In this document: positions 51,353 to 59,874 of the stretch, one piece after another
How the letters are laid out: every line of letters starts with the position of its first letter
Numbering within the stretch: position 1 is the stretch's first letter
Assembly: GCF_001427525.1 (NCBI RefSeq)
Contig: NZ_LMGU01000001.1
Coordinates: 901,788-965,787 of the forward strand
DNA length: 64,000 nucleotides
Direction: 5' to 3'
Source: Microbacterium sp. Root61
GTDB taxonomy: Bacteria > Actinomycetota > Actinomycetes > Actinomycetales > Microbacteriaceae
The notes under the pieces: model-generated
The model's input: only the letters and a program-made list of their open reading frames with translations
Told to the model about the DNA's origin: nothing
Databases searched by the model: none
Translations under genes and position numbers: made by a program

Positions 51353-51667
51353 TCAGGCCGCCCAGCCCCACAGCCGCAGCAGGCCCGCCACGAGGGCCGC
51401 CGCGACCACGACCACCAGGAACGGTGCCCGCAGCATCAGCAGTCCCGCCGCCACGAGCAGCGCCGGGATGCGCGCGTCCACGACGATCGCCTGACCGACT
51501 CCGAGCGCCTGCACGGCGACCAGGGCCGCCAGCAGGGCGACCGTCAGCAGGTCCGCGATGCGCGCGGGTCGCGGCGCCTCGAGCACGCGCGGCGGCACGA
51601 GGTAGCCCAGCGTCTTCAGGGCGACGCAGATGATGGATGCCACGAGCACCGCTGTCCACAGCGTCAT
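51353..51667 (-). CDS. azlD: AzlD-family membrane protein (branched-chain amino acid exporter, small subunit)
   Basis: 104 residues with three to four hydrophobic helices; RVLEAPRPARIADLLTVAL near residue 30 is the conserved AzlD stretch. Works with AzlC as a BrnFE-type exporter of branched-chain amino acids and methionine. ATG 51667 overlaps the azlC stop (ATGA). Confidence 0.85.
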   Translation of the reverse strand: MTLWTAVLVASIICVALKTLGYLVPPRVLEAPRPARIADLLTVALLAALVAVQALGVGQAIVVDARIPALLVAAGLLMLRAPFLVVVVAAALVAGLLRLWGWAA

Positions 51668-52404
51668 GGCAGCCCCTCCCGTTCGGGCACGTCGTCGGGC
51701 TCCCCCGACGGCGCGGTGTCGCGGCCCAGCCAGTTGAACCACCCCACGACGATCGCGACGACCGCCGCCACCAGCACGGGCAGCCCGGGCATCAGCACGG
51801 GCGTGAGGACGACAGCGACCACGGCCGCCGCTGCAGCCACGGCGATCGCCTGCCGCTGCTTCAGACGAGGCCACAGCAGCGCGAGGAAGGCCGCGGCGGC
51901 CGCGGCATCCAATCCATACGCCCGAGGGTCGCCCAGCACATCGCCCAGCAGCGCACCGGCCAGCGTCGAGAGATTCCACCCGACGTAGATCCCGATGCCG
52001 GTCACCCAGAAGCCGATCAGCCGGGCTCGCCGGGTCTCCTGCGCGAGCGACACGGCCGTGGACTCGTCGATCGTGAACAGCGCGGCGGCGGCGCGACGCC
52101 ATCCGCCGGCGCCGATCACCGGCGACATCCGCATGCCGTAGGCGATGTTGCGCACGCCCAGCAGCGATGCGGACGCGATCGCCGCCGGGGCGGCCGCCAG
52201 TCCCCCGGCCCCGATCACACCGACGAAGGCGAACTGCGACCCGCCGGTGAACATGAACAGGCTCAGCACGCAGGTCTGCCAGACATCCAGCCCCGCCGCG
52301 ACCGACAGCGCGCCGAAGGAGATCCCGTAGGCACTGGTGGCCAGCGCCACGCCCATGCCGTCGCGCCACGCGCGACGTGCGTGCGGGTCGGATGCGGTGC
52401 TCAC
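51664..52404 (-). CDS. azlC: AzlC-family membrane protein (branched-chain amino acid exporter, large subunit)
   Basis: 246 residues with six to seven hydrophobic helices. Family marks: MFTGGSQFAFVGVIGAGG, ASLLGVRNIAYGM and FTIDESTAVSLAQE. GTG 52404 has TAGGCT seven bases upstream. It pairs with azlD by a 4-base overlap. Substrate is inferred from the BrnF/AzlC family. Confidence 0.88.
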   Translation of the reverse strand: MSTASDPHARRAWRDGMGVALATSAYGISFGALSVAAGLDVWQTCVLSLFMFTGGSQFAFVGVIGAGGLAAAPAAIASASLLGVRNIAYGMRMSPVIGAGGWRRAAAALFTIDESTAVSLAQETRRARLIGFWVTGIGIYVGWNLSTLAGALLGDVLGDPRAYGLDAAAAAAFLALLWPRLKQRQAIAVAAAAAVVAVVLTPVLMPGLPVLVAAVVAIVVGWFNWLGRDTAPSGEPDDVPEREGLP

Positions 52405-52411
52405 CCGGACG

Positions 52412-52417
52412 AGCCTA
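52412..52417 (-). promoter_or_regulatory. -10 hexamer TAGGCT of azlCD
   Basis: TAGGCT is seven bases before GTG 52404; no Shine-Dalgarno sequence is seen. Confidence 0.45.
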
Positions 52418-52447
52418 GCGAGCGCCCTCCGTCGACGGCGAACGCAG

Positions 52448-52492
52448 AAACGCCGCTGCCGTCCCGCACAGGGCGGGACGGCAGCGGCGTTT
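52448..52492 (-). terminator. terminator of typA
   Basis: A perfect 20-base stem (52448-52467 with 52473-52492) around a 5-base loop, 13 bases beyond the typA stop, with TTT at the end on both strands. Confidence 0.85.
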
Positions 52493-52505
52493 CAGCTCAG
52501 CCGAC

Positions 52506-54419
52506 TCAGGACGAGGCGTCCTGACGCTTGAGGCGCGCGGTGGCGCGGGCACGCTCGGAGGCGGCAAGGTTCACCTTGCGGATGCGCACGACCTCGGGGG
52601 TGACCTCGACGCACTCGTCGTCGCGGGCGAACTCGAGGCTCTCCTCGAGCGTCAGCACGCGCGGCGGGGTCATCGACTCGAACGTGTCGGAGCTGGCCGC
52701 ACGCATGTTCGTGAGCTTCTTCTCCTTGGTGATGTTCACGTCCATGTCGTCGGCGCGCGAGTTCTCGCCGATGACCATTCCCTCGTACACCTCCTGCGTG
52801 GGCTGCACGAAGAACGACATCCGCTCCTGGAGCGCGATCATCGCGAACGGCGTGACGACACCCATGCGGTCGGCGACGATAGAGCCGTTCTGACGGGTCG
52901 AGATGTGTCCCGCCCAGGGCTCGTAGCCGTGCGAGATCGCGTTCGCGATGCCGGTGCCGCGGGTCGTGGTGAGGAACTCGGTGCGGAAGCCGATCAGGCC
53001 GCGCGAGGGGACGACGAACTCCATGCGCACCCAGCCGGTGCCGTGGTTCGACATGCCCTCCATGCGGCCCTTGCGGGCAGCGAGCAGCTGCGTGATCGCG
53101 CCGAGGTACTCCTCGGGGGCGTCGATCGTGAGGTGCTCGAACGGCTCGTGCGTCTTGCCGTCGATCTGCTTGGTGACCACCTGCGGCTTGCCGACGGTCA
53201 GCTCGAAGCCTTCGCGGCGCATGTTCTCCACGAGAATGGCGAGAGCCAGCTCACCGCGGCCCTGCACCTCCCACGCATCCGGACGCCCGATGTCGACGAC
53301 CTTGAGCGAGACGTTACCGATGAGCTCGCGGTCGAGGCGGTCCTTGACCATGCGGGCGGTGAGCTTGTGTCCCTTGACCTTGCCCATCAGCGGCGAGGTG
53401 TTGGTGCCGATCGTCATCGAGATGGCCGGGTCGTCGACGTGGATCTGCGGCAGCGGACGCACGTCGTCGGGGTCGGCGATCGTCTCACCGATCGTGATGT
53501 CGTCGAAGCCGGCGATGGCGACGATGTCACCGGGGCCGGCGCTCTCGGCCGGGTAGCGCTCCAGGGCGCGGGTCTTCAGCAGCTCGGTGATACGCGCGTT
53601 GCTGGTAGTGCCGTCGGCACGCACCCACGCCACGGTCTGGCCCTTCTTCAGCGTGCCGTTGAAGACGCGAAGCAGTGCGAGGCGGCCGAGGAACGGGCTG
53701 GAGTCGAGGTTGGTGACCCAGGCCTGCAGCGGTGCCTCGTCGTCGTAGGACGGCGCGGGCACGTGCTGGAGGATCGCCTCGAACAGCGGCTCGAGGTCGT
53801 CGTTGTCGGGCAGGCTGCCGTTCTCGGGGCGGTTGCGCGACGCAGCGCCGGCGCGACCGCTGGCGTAGACGACCGGCACGTCGAGCAGCGCGTCGACATC
53901 GAGGTCCGGGACGTCATCGACCAGGTCGGACGCGAGGCCGAGCAGCAGATCGTGCGCTTCCTCTTCGACCTCGGGGATGCGCGCGTCGGGACGGTCGGTC
54001 TTGTTGACCAGCAGGATGACGGGAAGCTTGGCCTCCAGCGCCTTGCGCAGCACGAAGCGGGTCTGCGGCAGCGGGCCCTCGCTCGCGTCCACGAGCAGGA
54101 CGACGCCGTCGACCATGGACAGGCCGCGCTCGACCTCGCCGCCGAAGTCCGCGTGACCCGGCGTGTCGATCACGTTGATCGTGACGGGGCCGTCGGTGGC
54201 GTGCAGACCCTTGTACGTGATCGCCGTGTTCTTGGCGAGGATCGTGATGCCCTTTTCACGCTCGAGGTCGTTCGAGTCCATCGCGCGCTCTTCCATGTGC
54301 TCGTGAGAGCCGAAAGAGCCGGTCTGCCTCAGCATCGCGTCGACAAGTGTCGTCTTGCCGTGGTCGACGTGCGCGACGATCGCAACATTTCGCAGGTCGG
54401 GCCGGAGGGCGTGCGCCAT
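52506..54419 (-). CDS. typA: translational GTPase TypA/BipA
   Basis: 637-residue ribosome-associated GTPase for late 50S assembly and stress adaptation. G1 [15 protein letters not shown] (about 16-30), G3 [15 protein letters not shown]4 [14 protein letters not shown]-like domains II, III and V follow, and the C-terminal TypA-specific domain ends [20 protein letters not shown] with a basic tail. ATG 54419 has AAGGA upstream. Length matches the family. Confidence 0.95.
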   Translation of the reverse strand: MAHALRPDLRNVAIVAHVDHGKTTLVDAMLRQTGSFGSHEHMEERAMDSNDLEREKGITILAKNTAITYKGLHATDGPVTINVIDTPGHADFGGEVERGLSMVDGVVLLVDASEGPLPQTRFVLRKALEAKLPVILLVNKTDRPDARIPEVEEEAHDLLLGLASDLVDDVPDLDVDALLDVPVVYASGRAGAASRNRPENGSLPDNDDLEPLFEAILQHVPAPSYDDEAPLQAWVTNLDSSPFLGRLALLRVFNGTLKKGQTVAWVRADGTTSNARITELLKTRALERYPAESAGPGDIVAIAGFDDITIGETIADPDDVRPLPQIHVDDPAISMTIGTNTSPLMGKVKGHKLTARMVKDRLDRELIGNVSLKVVDIGRPDAWEVQGRGELALAILVENMRREGFELTVGKPQVVTKQIDGKTHEPFEHLTIDAPEEYLGAITQLLAARKGRMEGMSNHGTGWVRMEFVVPSRGLIGFRTEFLTTTRGTGIANAISHGYEPWAGHISTRQNGSIVADRMGVVTPFAMIALQERMSFFVQPTQEVYEGMVIGENSRADDMDVNITKEKKLTNMRAASSDTFESMTPPRVLTLEESLEFARDDECVEVTPEVVRIRKVNLAASERARATARLKRQDASS

Positions 54420-54514
54420 GAGAGTCCTTGAAAGATCGGGGTGATGCCCGGAGTCGGGCGGTCCATTCTAGCCGACTCGACCTGACCGACTTCTGACCGC
54501 CCCTCCATAACGAC

Positions 54515-54550
54515 GAAGAAGAGCGGATGCCGGGGCATCCGCTCTTCTTC
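54515..54550 (-). terminator. terminator downstream of the peptide ABC ATPase gene
   Basis: GAAGAAGAGCGGATGCC at 54515-54531 pairs perfectly with 54534-54550, 19 bases beyond the stop at 54569. Confidence 0.85.
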
Positions 54551-54568
54551 TCATTCACGCGATTCGCG

Positions 54569-56353
54569 TCAGGCTGCGTCGCCGCCTCGGGCCTGTGCCT
54601 CGGCCGCTTCGGCCTCGAGCAGAGCGGCACGCGCCTCGCGACGCACCCGCTGTTCGGCTGGGTCGGGGATCGGCACGGCGGCGATGAGGCGCTGCGTGTA
54701 CGCCTCCTTCGGCGCGCGCAGGATCTGACCGGTGGCACCCTGTTCGACGATGTGACCGTGGTGCATCACGATGATGCGGTCGGCCAGCGTGTCGACGACC
54801 GCGAGGTCGTGACTGATGAACAGGCACGCGAACCCGAGGTCGCGCTGCAGGCGCTTGAGCAGTTCGAGCACCGTCGCCTGCACCGACACGTCGAGCGCCG
54901 AGGTGGGCTCGTCGGCGATGAGCAGCTTGGGCTCGAGCGCGAGGGCGCGTGCGATGCCGACACGCTGCTTCTGACCGCCGGAGAGCTCGTGCGGATACCG
55001 ACTGCGGTACGCCCTCGGCAGCTCCACGGCATCCAGGAGCTCCTGGACGCGCTTGTCGAGCGCACGGCCCTTCGCCTCGCCGGCCAGCAGCAGCGGCTCG
55101 CCGATGGACTGGCCGATCGGCAGACGGGGGTTCAGCGAGGACGACGGGTCCTGGAACACGATGCCGACGTCCTTGTGCACCTTGTGCAGCAGACGACGGT
55201 CGGCCTGGGAGATGTCGTGGCCGACGACGGACGCCTTGCCCTCCGCGATCGGCAGGAGACCGATGGCCGCACGGCCGACGGTCGTCTTGCCCGAGCCGGA
55301 CTCGCCGACCAGGCCGGTGACTTCGCCCTGGTAGATCGTGAAGTTGGCGTGCTCGACGGCGCGGAACGCCGGGACGCGCCCCTTCTTGGGGTAGTCGATC
55401 GCAACGTCCTCGAACTGGAGCACGGGCACCAGTCCGGAGCGACGCTCGGCATCCTCGACCGCGGCGACCTCCGCCAGACGGATCGAGCTCGTGTCACCGC
55501 TGAGGGCCGCAGTCGTGTCGATCCGTTCCCCGCCGACCTCGCCGATGCGCGGCACGGCCGCAAGCAGCTGCTTCGTGTAGGCGTGCTGCGGAGCGGCGAA
55601 GACGCCCTCGACGGTGCCGCGCTCGACGATCTCGCCCTGACGCATCACGACGATGTCATCGGCGAGGTCGGCGACCACGCCCATGTCGTGCGTGATCAGG
55701 AGGATCGCCGAGTCGAGGCGGTGGCGCAGGTCGCGCATCAGGTCGAGGATCTCGGCCTGCACGGTCACATCCAGCGCCGTGGTCGGCTCATCCGCGATCA
55801 GCAGCCACGGGTCGCACGAGATCGACTGCGCGATCATGGCGCGCTGACGCTGACCGCCGGACAGCTGGTGCGGGTACGAGTTGAACGCCTTCAGCGGATC
55901 CGGCAGCTCGACGAGATCGAGCAGCTCGAGCGCCCTGGCCTTGGCCTGGCTGGGTGTCATGCCGAAGTGGATGCGCAGCGTCTCGATGATCTGGAAGCCG
56001 ACCGTGTAGACGGGGTTGAGCGCCGTCATCGGCTCCTGGAAGATCACCGCGATCTCACTGCCGCGCACGCGGCGCAGCTCGTCGGGCTTGAGTCCGAGGA
56101 TCTCGCGACCGGCGAGCTTGACACTCCCCCGCACGCGGGCGTTCTTGGGGAGCAGGCCGAGCAGCGCCATCGAGCTGGCGCTCTTGCCCGAGCCGGACTC
56201 GCCCACGATCGCGAGGGCCTTGCCGCCCTCGACGGAGTACTGCAGCTTCTTGGCGGCGGGCACCCAGAAGTTGTCCACGGCGAAGTCGACCGACAGGTCG
56301 TTCACCTCGAGTAGGGGTCCGTTGTAGCCGTCGCGGCCGCGCAGCTGGTTCAT
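54569..56353 (-). CDS. peptide ABC transporter, fused two-domain ATP-binding protein
   Basis: 594 residues holding two complete NBDs in one chain, equivalent to OppD plus OppF. First: Walker A VGESGSGKSASSM and signature QLSGGQRQRAMIAQ. Second: Walker A VGESGSGKTTVGR and signature ELSGGQKQRVGIARAL; each has LIADEPTTALD or LIADEPTSALD. Energises uptake by the permeases at 57-59.7 kb. ATG 56353 has AGGAA upstream. It is separated from the permease genes by a PH-domain gene on the opposite strand. Confidence 0.93.
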   Translation of the reverse strand: MNQLRGRDGYNGPLLEVNDLSVDFAVDNFWVPAAKKLQYSVEGGKALAIVGESGSGKSASSMALLGLLPKNARVRGSVKLAGREILGLKPDELRRVRGSEIAVIFQEPMTALNPVYTVGFQIIETLRIHFGMTPSQAKARALELLDLVELPDPLKAFNSYPHQLSGGQRQRAMIAQSISCDPWLLIADEPTTALDVTVQAEILDLMRDLRHRLDSAILLITHDMGVVADLADDIVVMRQGEIVERGTVEGVFAAPQHAYTKQLLAAVPRIGEVGGERIDTTAALSGDTSSIRLAEVAAVEDAERRSGLVPVLQFEDVAIDYPKKGRVPAFRAVEHANFTIYQGEVTGLVGESGSGKTTVGRAAIGLLPIAEGKASVVGHDISQADRRLLHKVHKDVGIVFQDPSSSLNPRLPIGQSIGEPLLLAGEAKGRALDKRVQELLDAVELPRAYRSRYPHELSGGQKQRVGIARALALEPKLLIADEPTSALDVSVQATVLELLKRLQRDLGFACLFISHDLAVVDTLADRIIVMHHGHIVEQGATGQILRAPKEAYTQRLIAAVPIPDPAEQRVRREARAALLEAEAAEAQARGGDAA

Positions 56354-56391
56354 CGGTCGTTCCTGACGTCGTGCACTGGAAGAATGGGAAA

Positions 56392-57003
56392 ATGAGCGAC
56401 TACCCGGCTATCACGCTGCATTCGCGGTTCAACCGCATCATGGCGATCGCGCTGTGGGTGGTGGCTGCACTGATGGTGATCGGCGGCATGACCAGCGGTG
56501 ACCTGCGCCTGGCGTGGGTGTACCCCGCCGCTCTGCTGGTGGCCTTCTTCGCCTGGGCGGGCCTGTGGCGTCCCTACGTGCGCGTCGATGACTCCGGCGT
56601 GACCCTGCAGAACGTGACGCATCGCGTCGAGATCCCGTGGTCCGCCCTCATTCACGTCGACACGCGGTACGCGCTGACCCTCTACACGCCCGGACAGAAG
56701 TTCGCCGCGTGGGCAGCTCCTGCCCCCGGAATCTTGTCGTCCTCGCTCGCGGGCCGCAGCGCCGCGAATCGCGAGGCCCGCGCGACGGGCTCGGCCCTTC
56801 GGCCCGGCGACCTGCTGGGCACCGAGTCGGGCAACGCCGCCACGGTGGTCCGCGAACAGTGGCAGGCGCGCGTCGAACGCGGCGGTGTCGACGCCGGCAG
56901 TGCCGACGCCGTCCCCGTGTCGCGCCACTGGGACCTGCCCGTAGCCGCCGCGTCCGTGGCGCTGATCATCGCGACCGGCTGGCTGCTGGCTACGAACGGC
57001 TGA
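56392..57003 (+). CDS. PH-domain membrane protein (bPH-like)
   Basis: 203 residues: two N-terminal membrane helices (about 17-37 and 43-60), a bacterial PH-like domain (about 65-105, containing RPYVRVDDSGVTLQNVTHRV) and a C-terminal membrane helix (about 180-198). Function unknown. ATG 56392 has GGAAGAATGGGAAA upstream. It is the only plus-strand gene in the 54.5-61.7 kb block and lies 14 bases from the permease stop and 38 bases from the ATPase start. Confidence 0.8.
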   Translation: MSDYPAITLHSRFNRIMAIALWVVAALMVIGGMTSGDLRLAWVYPAALLVAFFAWAGLWRPYVRVDDSGVTLQNVTHRVEIPWSALIHVDTRYALTLYTPGQKFAAWAAPAPGILSSSLAGRSAANREARATGSALRPGDLLGTESGNAATVVREQWQARVERGGVDAGSADAVPVSRHWDLPVAAASVALIIATGWLLATNG

Positions 57004-57017
57004 CCGCACCACGGGAG

Positions 57018-58181
57018 TCATCGGTTCGGCTCCGCGCTGTCTTCCTTCGGGTCCTGGCTCGAGATGCCGACCTCTGTGGCGTACCCGGATGACGTCATGA
57101 TGGCGCCCTCGGGAACGTCCGACACGGTGCCGTCCACCGAGACGACGGTGGCATCCTCGGGGAGATCCTTCACGCGACGGAAGACGATGCGCTTCTGCCG
57201 CGGATCGAACGCATCGCGCAGCCCGTCACCGACGAAGTTGACCAGCAGCGACAGGATCACGATGAACGCGGCGGGCCACCAGAACAGCCACGGCCGCGTC
57301 TGGAACGCGGACTCGTTCTGGCTGATCAGCAGACCCAGCGACACCTCGGGCGACTTCACGCCGTAGCCGAGGAACGACAGCGAAGTCTCCAGGATGATGG
57401 CCGCGGCGATCAGCAGCGTGGTCGAGACGATCACGACACCCATGGCGTTGGGCAGGATGTGCTTGAAGATGATGCGCATGTCGGATGCACCGGCCACGCG
57501 CGCCGCTTCGACGAACTCCCGCTCGCGCAGGCTGAGGAACTCGGCACGCACCAGACGGGCGATGCCCGTCCACGCGACGAAGCCGAGGAAGATCGCCAGC
57601 AGCACCGGTCCGAGTCCACCGACCGCGACACCGACGACGGCGCCGATGACGATGATCGGGATGACGATGACGATGTCGGTCATGCGCATCAGGACCGCGT
57701 CGACCCACCCGCGGTAGTACCCGGAGATGGCGCCGACCACCACGCCGATGAAGGCGGCGATGAGGCCGATGATGAACATGATGTACGCCGAGTTGACCAG
57801 TCCGCGCATCGTCATGGCGAAGTAGTCCTTGCCGACGTTGTTCTGGCCGAACGGGTGGTCGCCCCACTGGATGCCCGGGCCGCCGAGGAACTCGGGGATG
57901 ATCGACAGCGTCGGTGCACCGCCGTTGACCGGCGGCATGAGCTGCGTGTAGTTGTACTTCCACCAGCCGGGCAGACCGAAGACGCCCGTCGCGGAGGCCG
58001 CGAAGCCGACCACGAAGATGAAGAGCACGATGCTGACCAGCGCCGGCTTGTGCGACAGGAACCGGCGCAGGATCAGGCGACCCTGGCTGACGCCACGGTC
58101 CTCTGCGGTCAGGACGGCGCCGCCCTCTGCGGCGGGCGCGCCCGGGGACTCGAAACTGGGATCGATGGGGATGGTCATCAC
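57018..58181 (-). CDS. peptide ABC transporter permease (OppC/DppC type)
   Basis: 387 residues: a cytoplasmic N-terminus (about 1-45), six hydrophobic helices, and the permease EAA-like loop SLREREFVEAARVAGASDMR. An extended loop after the first helix (about 70-120) is typical of OppC. The C-terminus is a long charged tail (about 325-387). GTG 58181, with an adjacent ATG, overlaps the stop of the OppB-type gene. Confidence 0.9.
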   Translation of the reverse strand: MMTIPIDPSFESPGAPAAEGGAVLTAEDRGVSQGRLILRRFLSHKPALVSIVLFIFVVGFAASATGVFGLPGWWKYNYTQLMPPVNGGAPTLSIIPEFLGGPGIQWGDHPFGQNNVGKDYFAMTMRGLVNSAYIMFIIGLIAAFIGVVVGAISGYYRGWVDAVLMRMTDIVIVIPIIVIGAVVGVAVGGLGPVLLAIFLGFVAWTGIARLVRAEFLSLREREFVEAARVAGASDMRIIFKHILPNAMGVVIVSTTLLIAAAIILETSLSFLGYGVKSPEVSLGLLISQNESAFQTRPWLFWWPAAFIVILSLLVNFVGDGLRDAFDPRQKRIVFRRVKDLPEDATVVSVDGTVSDVPEGAIMTSSGYATEVGISSQDPKEDSAEPNR

Positions 58182-59713
58182 TTGGCCCTCACTCGCGGGT
58201 CGAGCGCCGAGTAGGCGAGATCCGCGATGAAGTTGAAGGTGATGGCGAAGATCGCGATAACGATGAAGTACGCCATAACCGGGTTCGGGTCACCGGCCTG
58301 GAGGCCCGTGTTGAAGAGTGCGCCCATACCGGAGAACGCGAAGATGCGCTCCGTGATGATCGCGCCACCGATGAGGCCACCGACGTCGGCGGCCACGATC
58401 GTGGTGATCGGGATGAGCGAGTTGCGGAACGCGTGGCGCACGACGACCGTGCGCTCAGGCAGACCCTTGGCGCGCGCGGTGCGGATGTAGTCCTGGTTGA
58501 GCACCTCGAGCATGCCGCCACGCGCGTAGCGCGTGTACCCGGCGAACGAGATGAGCATCAGGCTGATCGTCGGCAGCAACAGGTGCGTGAACGTGTCGAT
58601 CCCCTGGATCCAGAAGTCGCCCTGCAGGTTCGGCGTCTGCGATCCCACGGTGGCGATCGGACGACCGTTGACCCGGGGGTTCGTCAGGTACGCGTTCCAG
58701 TTGCGCATGAACTGATCGAGGATGATCACGCCCATGCCCAGAAGGCCGGTGAGTGCACCGATCCGCATGGCCTGGCCCTTGTCGTGCTCACCGAGCAGCC
58801 AGCCGGCGAGCAGGCCGACGCCCAGTGCGAGGACGAACAGCAGGAACAGTCCCCAGCCGTTGAATGCCGGCAGGAACGGCTGCAGCGCGAAGTACGCGAC
58901 CACCAGGACGATGGCCACCGCACCGGCCGTGCGCCACGCGAAGCGCGCCCGCGTTCCGGCGATCAGCAGCACCATTCCGGCGCCGAACGCGATGATCAGC
59001 AGCGGCGAGAGGATCGGTCCGAGCGACGGGTTCAGGAACCACGACGTGACGGACATCAGGTACATCATCAGTCCGGTGACGATGACGGATGCCGCGAAGA
59101 CGGTCAGGCGACGCTGCCTGTTGCCACCTATCACGGCTTGCCAGAACAGACCCGCCACCAACGACACGACGATGATCACGGCCCACGAGAACACAGGGTC
59201 TCGGAGCCAGTCGTTGAACCCGATGGCGACGAACACCTTGAGCAGGACGCCCATGAGGAACGACGGCAGCGAGTAGAGGAAGAAGCTCGCGAACGTGAAC
59301 GTGTAGTCCACGGCGCTGTACTGGCGCAGGGCCGACACGATGCCGACCGTGATGCCGAGGACGATCGCGAGGACGGTCGCGGCGGTGACCAGCTGCAGGG
59401 TCGAGCCGACGGCGCGGGCGAGGAGCACCTGCACGGACTGGTTCTGGATGGTGACACCGAGGTCGCAACCGGCGAACGGGACGACGCACCGTGCGGCACC
59501 GCCGAGCCAGTTGAGCCATCGGAGAATGATGGGTTGGTCAAGGTGGAGCCACTGGATCCGCTGGAGGATCAGCTGCTCTTTGTTCGGACTGCTCGAGGCG
59601 TACAGATCCTGGAGCGGGTCACGCGACCACGCTACGAGGACGTACATGAGCAACGACGCCGCGATCAGGATGAGGATCGAAACCCCGATGCGCCGAAGGA
59701 CATAGCTAAGCAC
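58178..59713 (-). CDS. peptide ABC transporter permease (OppB/DppB type), long form
   Basis: 511 residues against about 310 for E. coli OppB. The standard start MLSYVLRRIGVSILILIAAS and the C-terminal EAA loop EVLNQDYIRTARAKGLPERT are present. Between them lie extra hydrophobic helices and loops (about 175-350), as in other actinobacterial OppB proteins. GTG 59713 has AAGGGG upstream. It is 161 bases from the binding-protein gene, with a hairpin in the gap. Confidence 0.9.
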   Translation of the reverse strand: MLSYVLRRIGVSILILIAASLLMYVLVAWSRDPLQDLYASSSPNKEQLILQRIQWLHLDQPIILRWLNWLGGAARCVVPFAGCDLGVTIQNQSVQVLLARAVGSTLQLVTAATVLAIVLGITVGIVSALRQYSAVDYTFTFASFFLYSLPSFLMGVLLKVFVAIGFNDWLRDPVFSWAVIIVVSLVAGLFWQAVIGGNRQRRLTVFAASVIVTGLMMYLMSVTSWFLNPSLGPILSPLLIIAFGAGMVLLIAGTRARFAWRTAGAVAIVLVVAYFALQPFLPAFNGWGLFLLFVLALGVGLLAGWLLGEHDKGQAMRIGALTGLLGMGVIILDQFMRNWNAYLTNPRVNGRPIATVGSQTPNLQGDFWIQGIDTFTHLLLPTISLMLISFAGYTRYARGGMLEVLNQDYIRTARAKGLPERTVVVRHAFRNSLIPITTIVAADVGGLIGGAIITERIFAFSGMGALFNTGLQAGDPNPVMAYFIVIAIFAITFNFIADLAYSALDPRVRAK

Positions 59714-59807
59714 TGGGTTGCCCCTTCATGGACAAACGATACCAGGCAGGGCGCTGCATCCGTCGGATCACGAGGAGGCGCTCTGCAAGGCGTGAGGACT
59801 GGCACGC

Positions 59808-59846
59808 GTATGGGGCGCCGGGAGTGTTTTTCCCGACGCCCCATAC
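59808..59846 (-). other. intercistronic hairpin between binding protein and permease genes
   Basis: GTATGGGGCG at 59808-59817 pairs with CGCCCCATAC at 59837-59846, and an inner CGGGA/TCCCG pair extends the stem across one mismatch. No T run follows on the transcribed strand. Such hairpins often protect the 3' end of the abundant binding-protein mRNA; that role is inference. Confidence 0.6.
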
Positions 59847-59874
59847 GGGGTCTATACGTCAGACGCGGTCGAAA

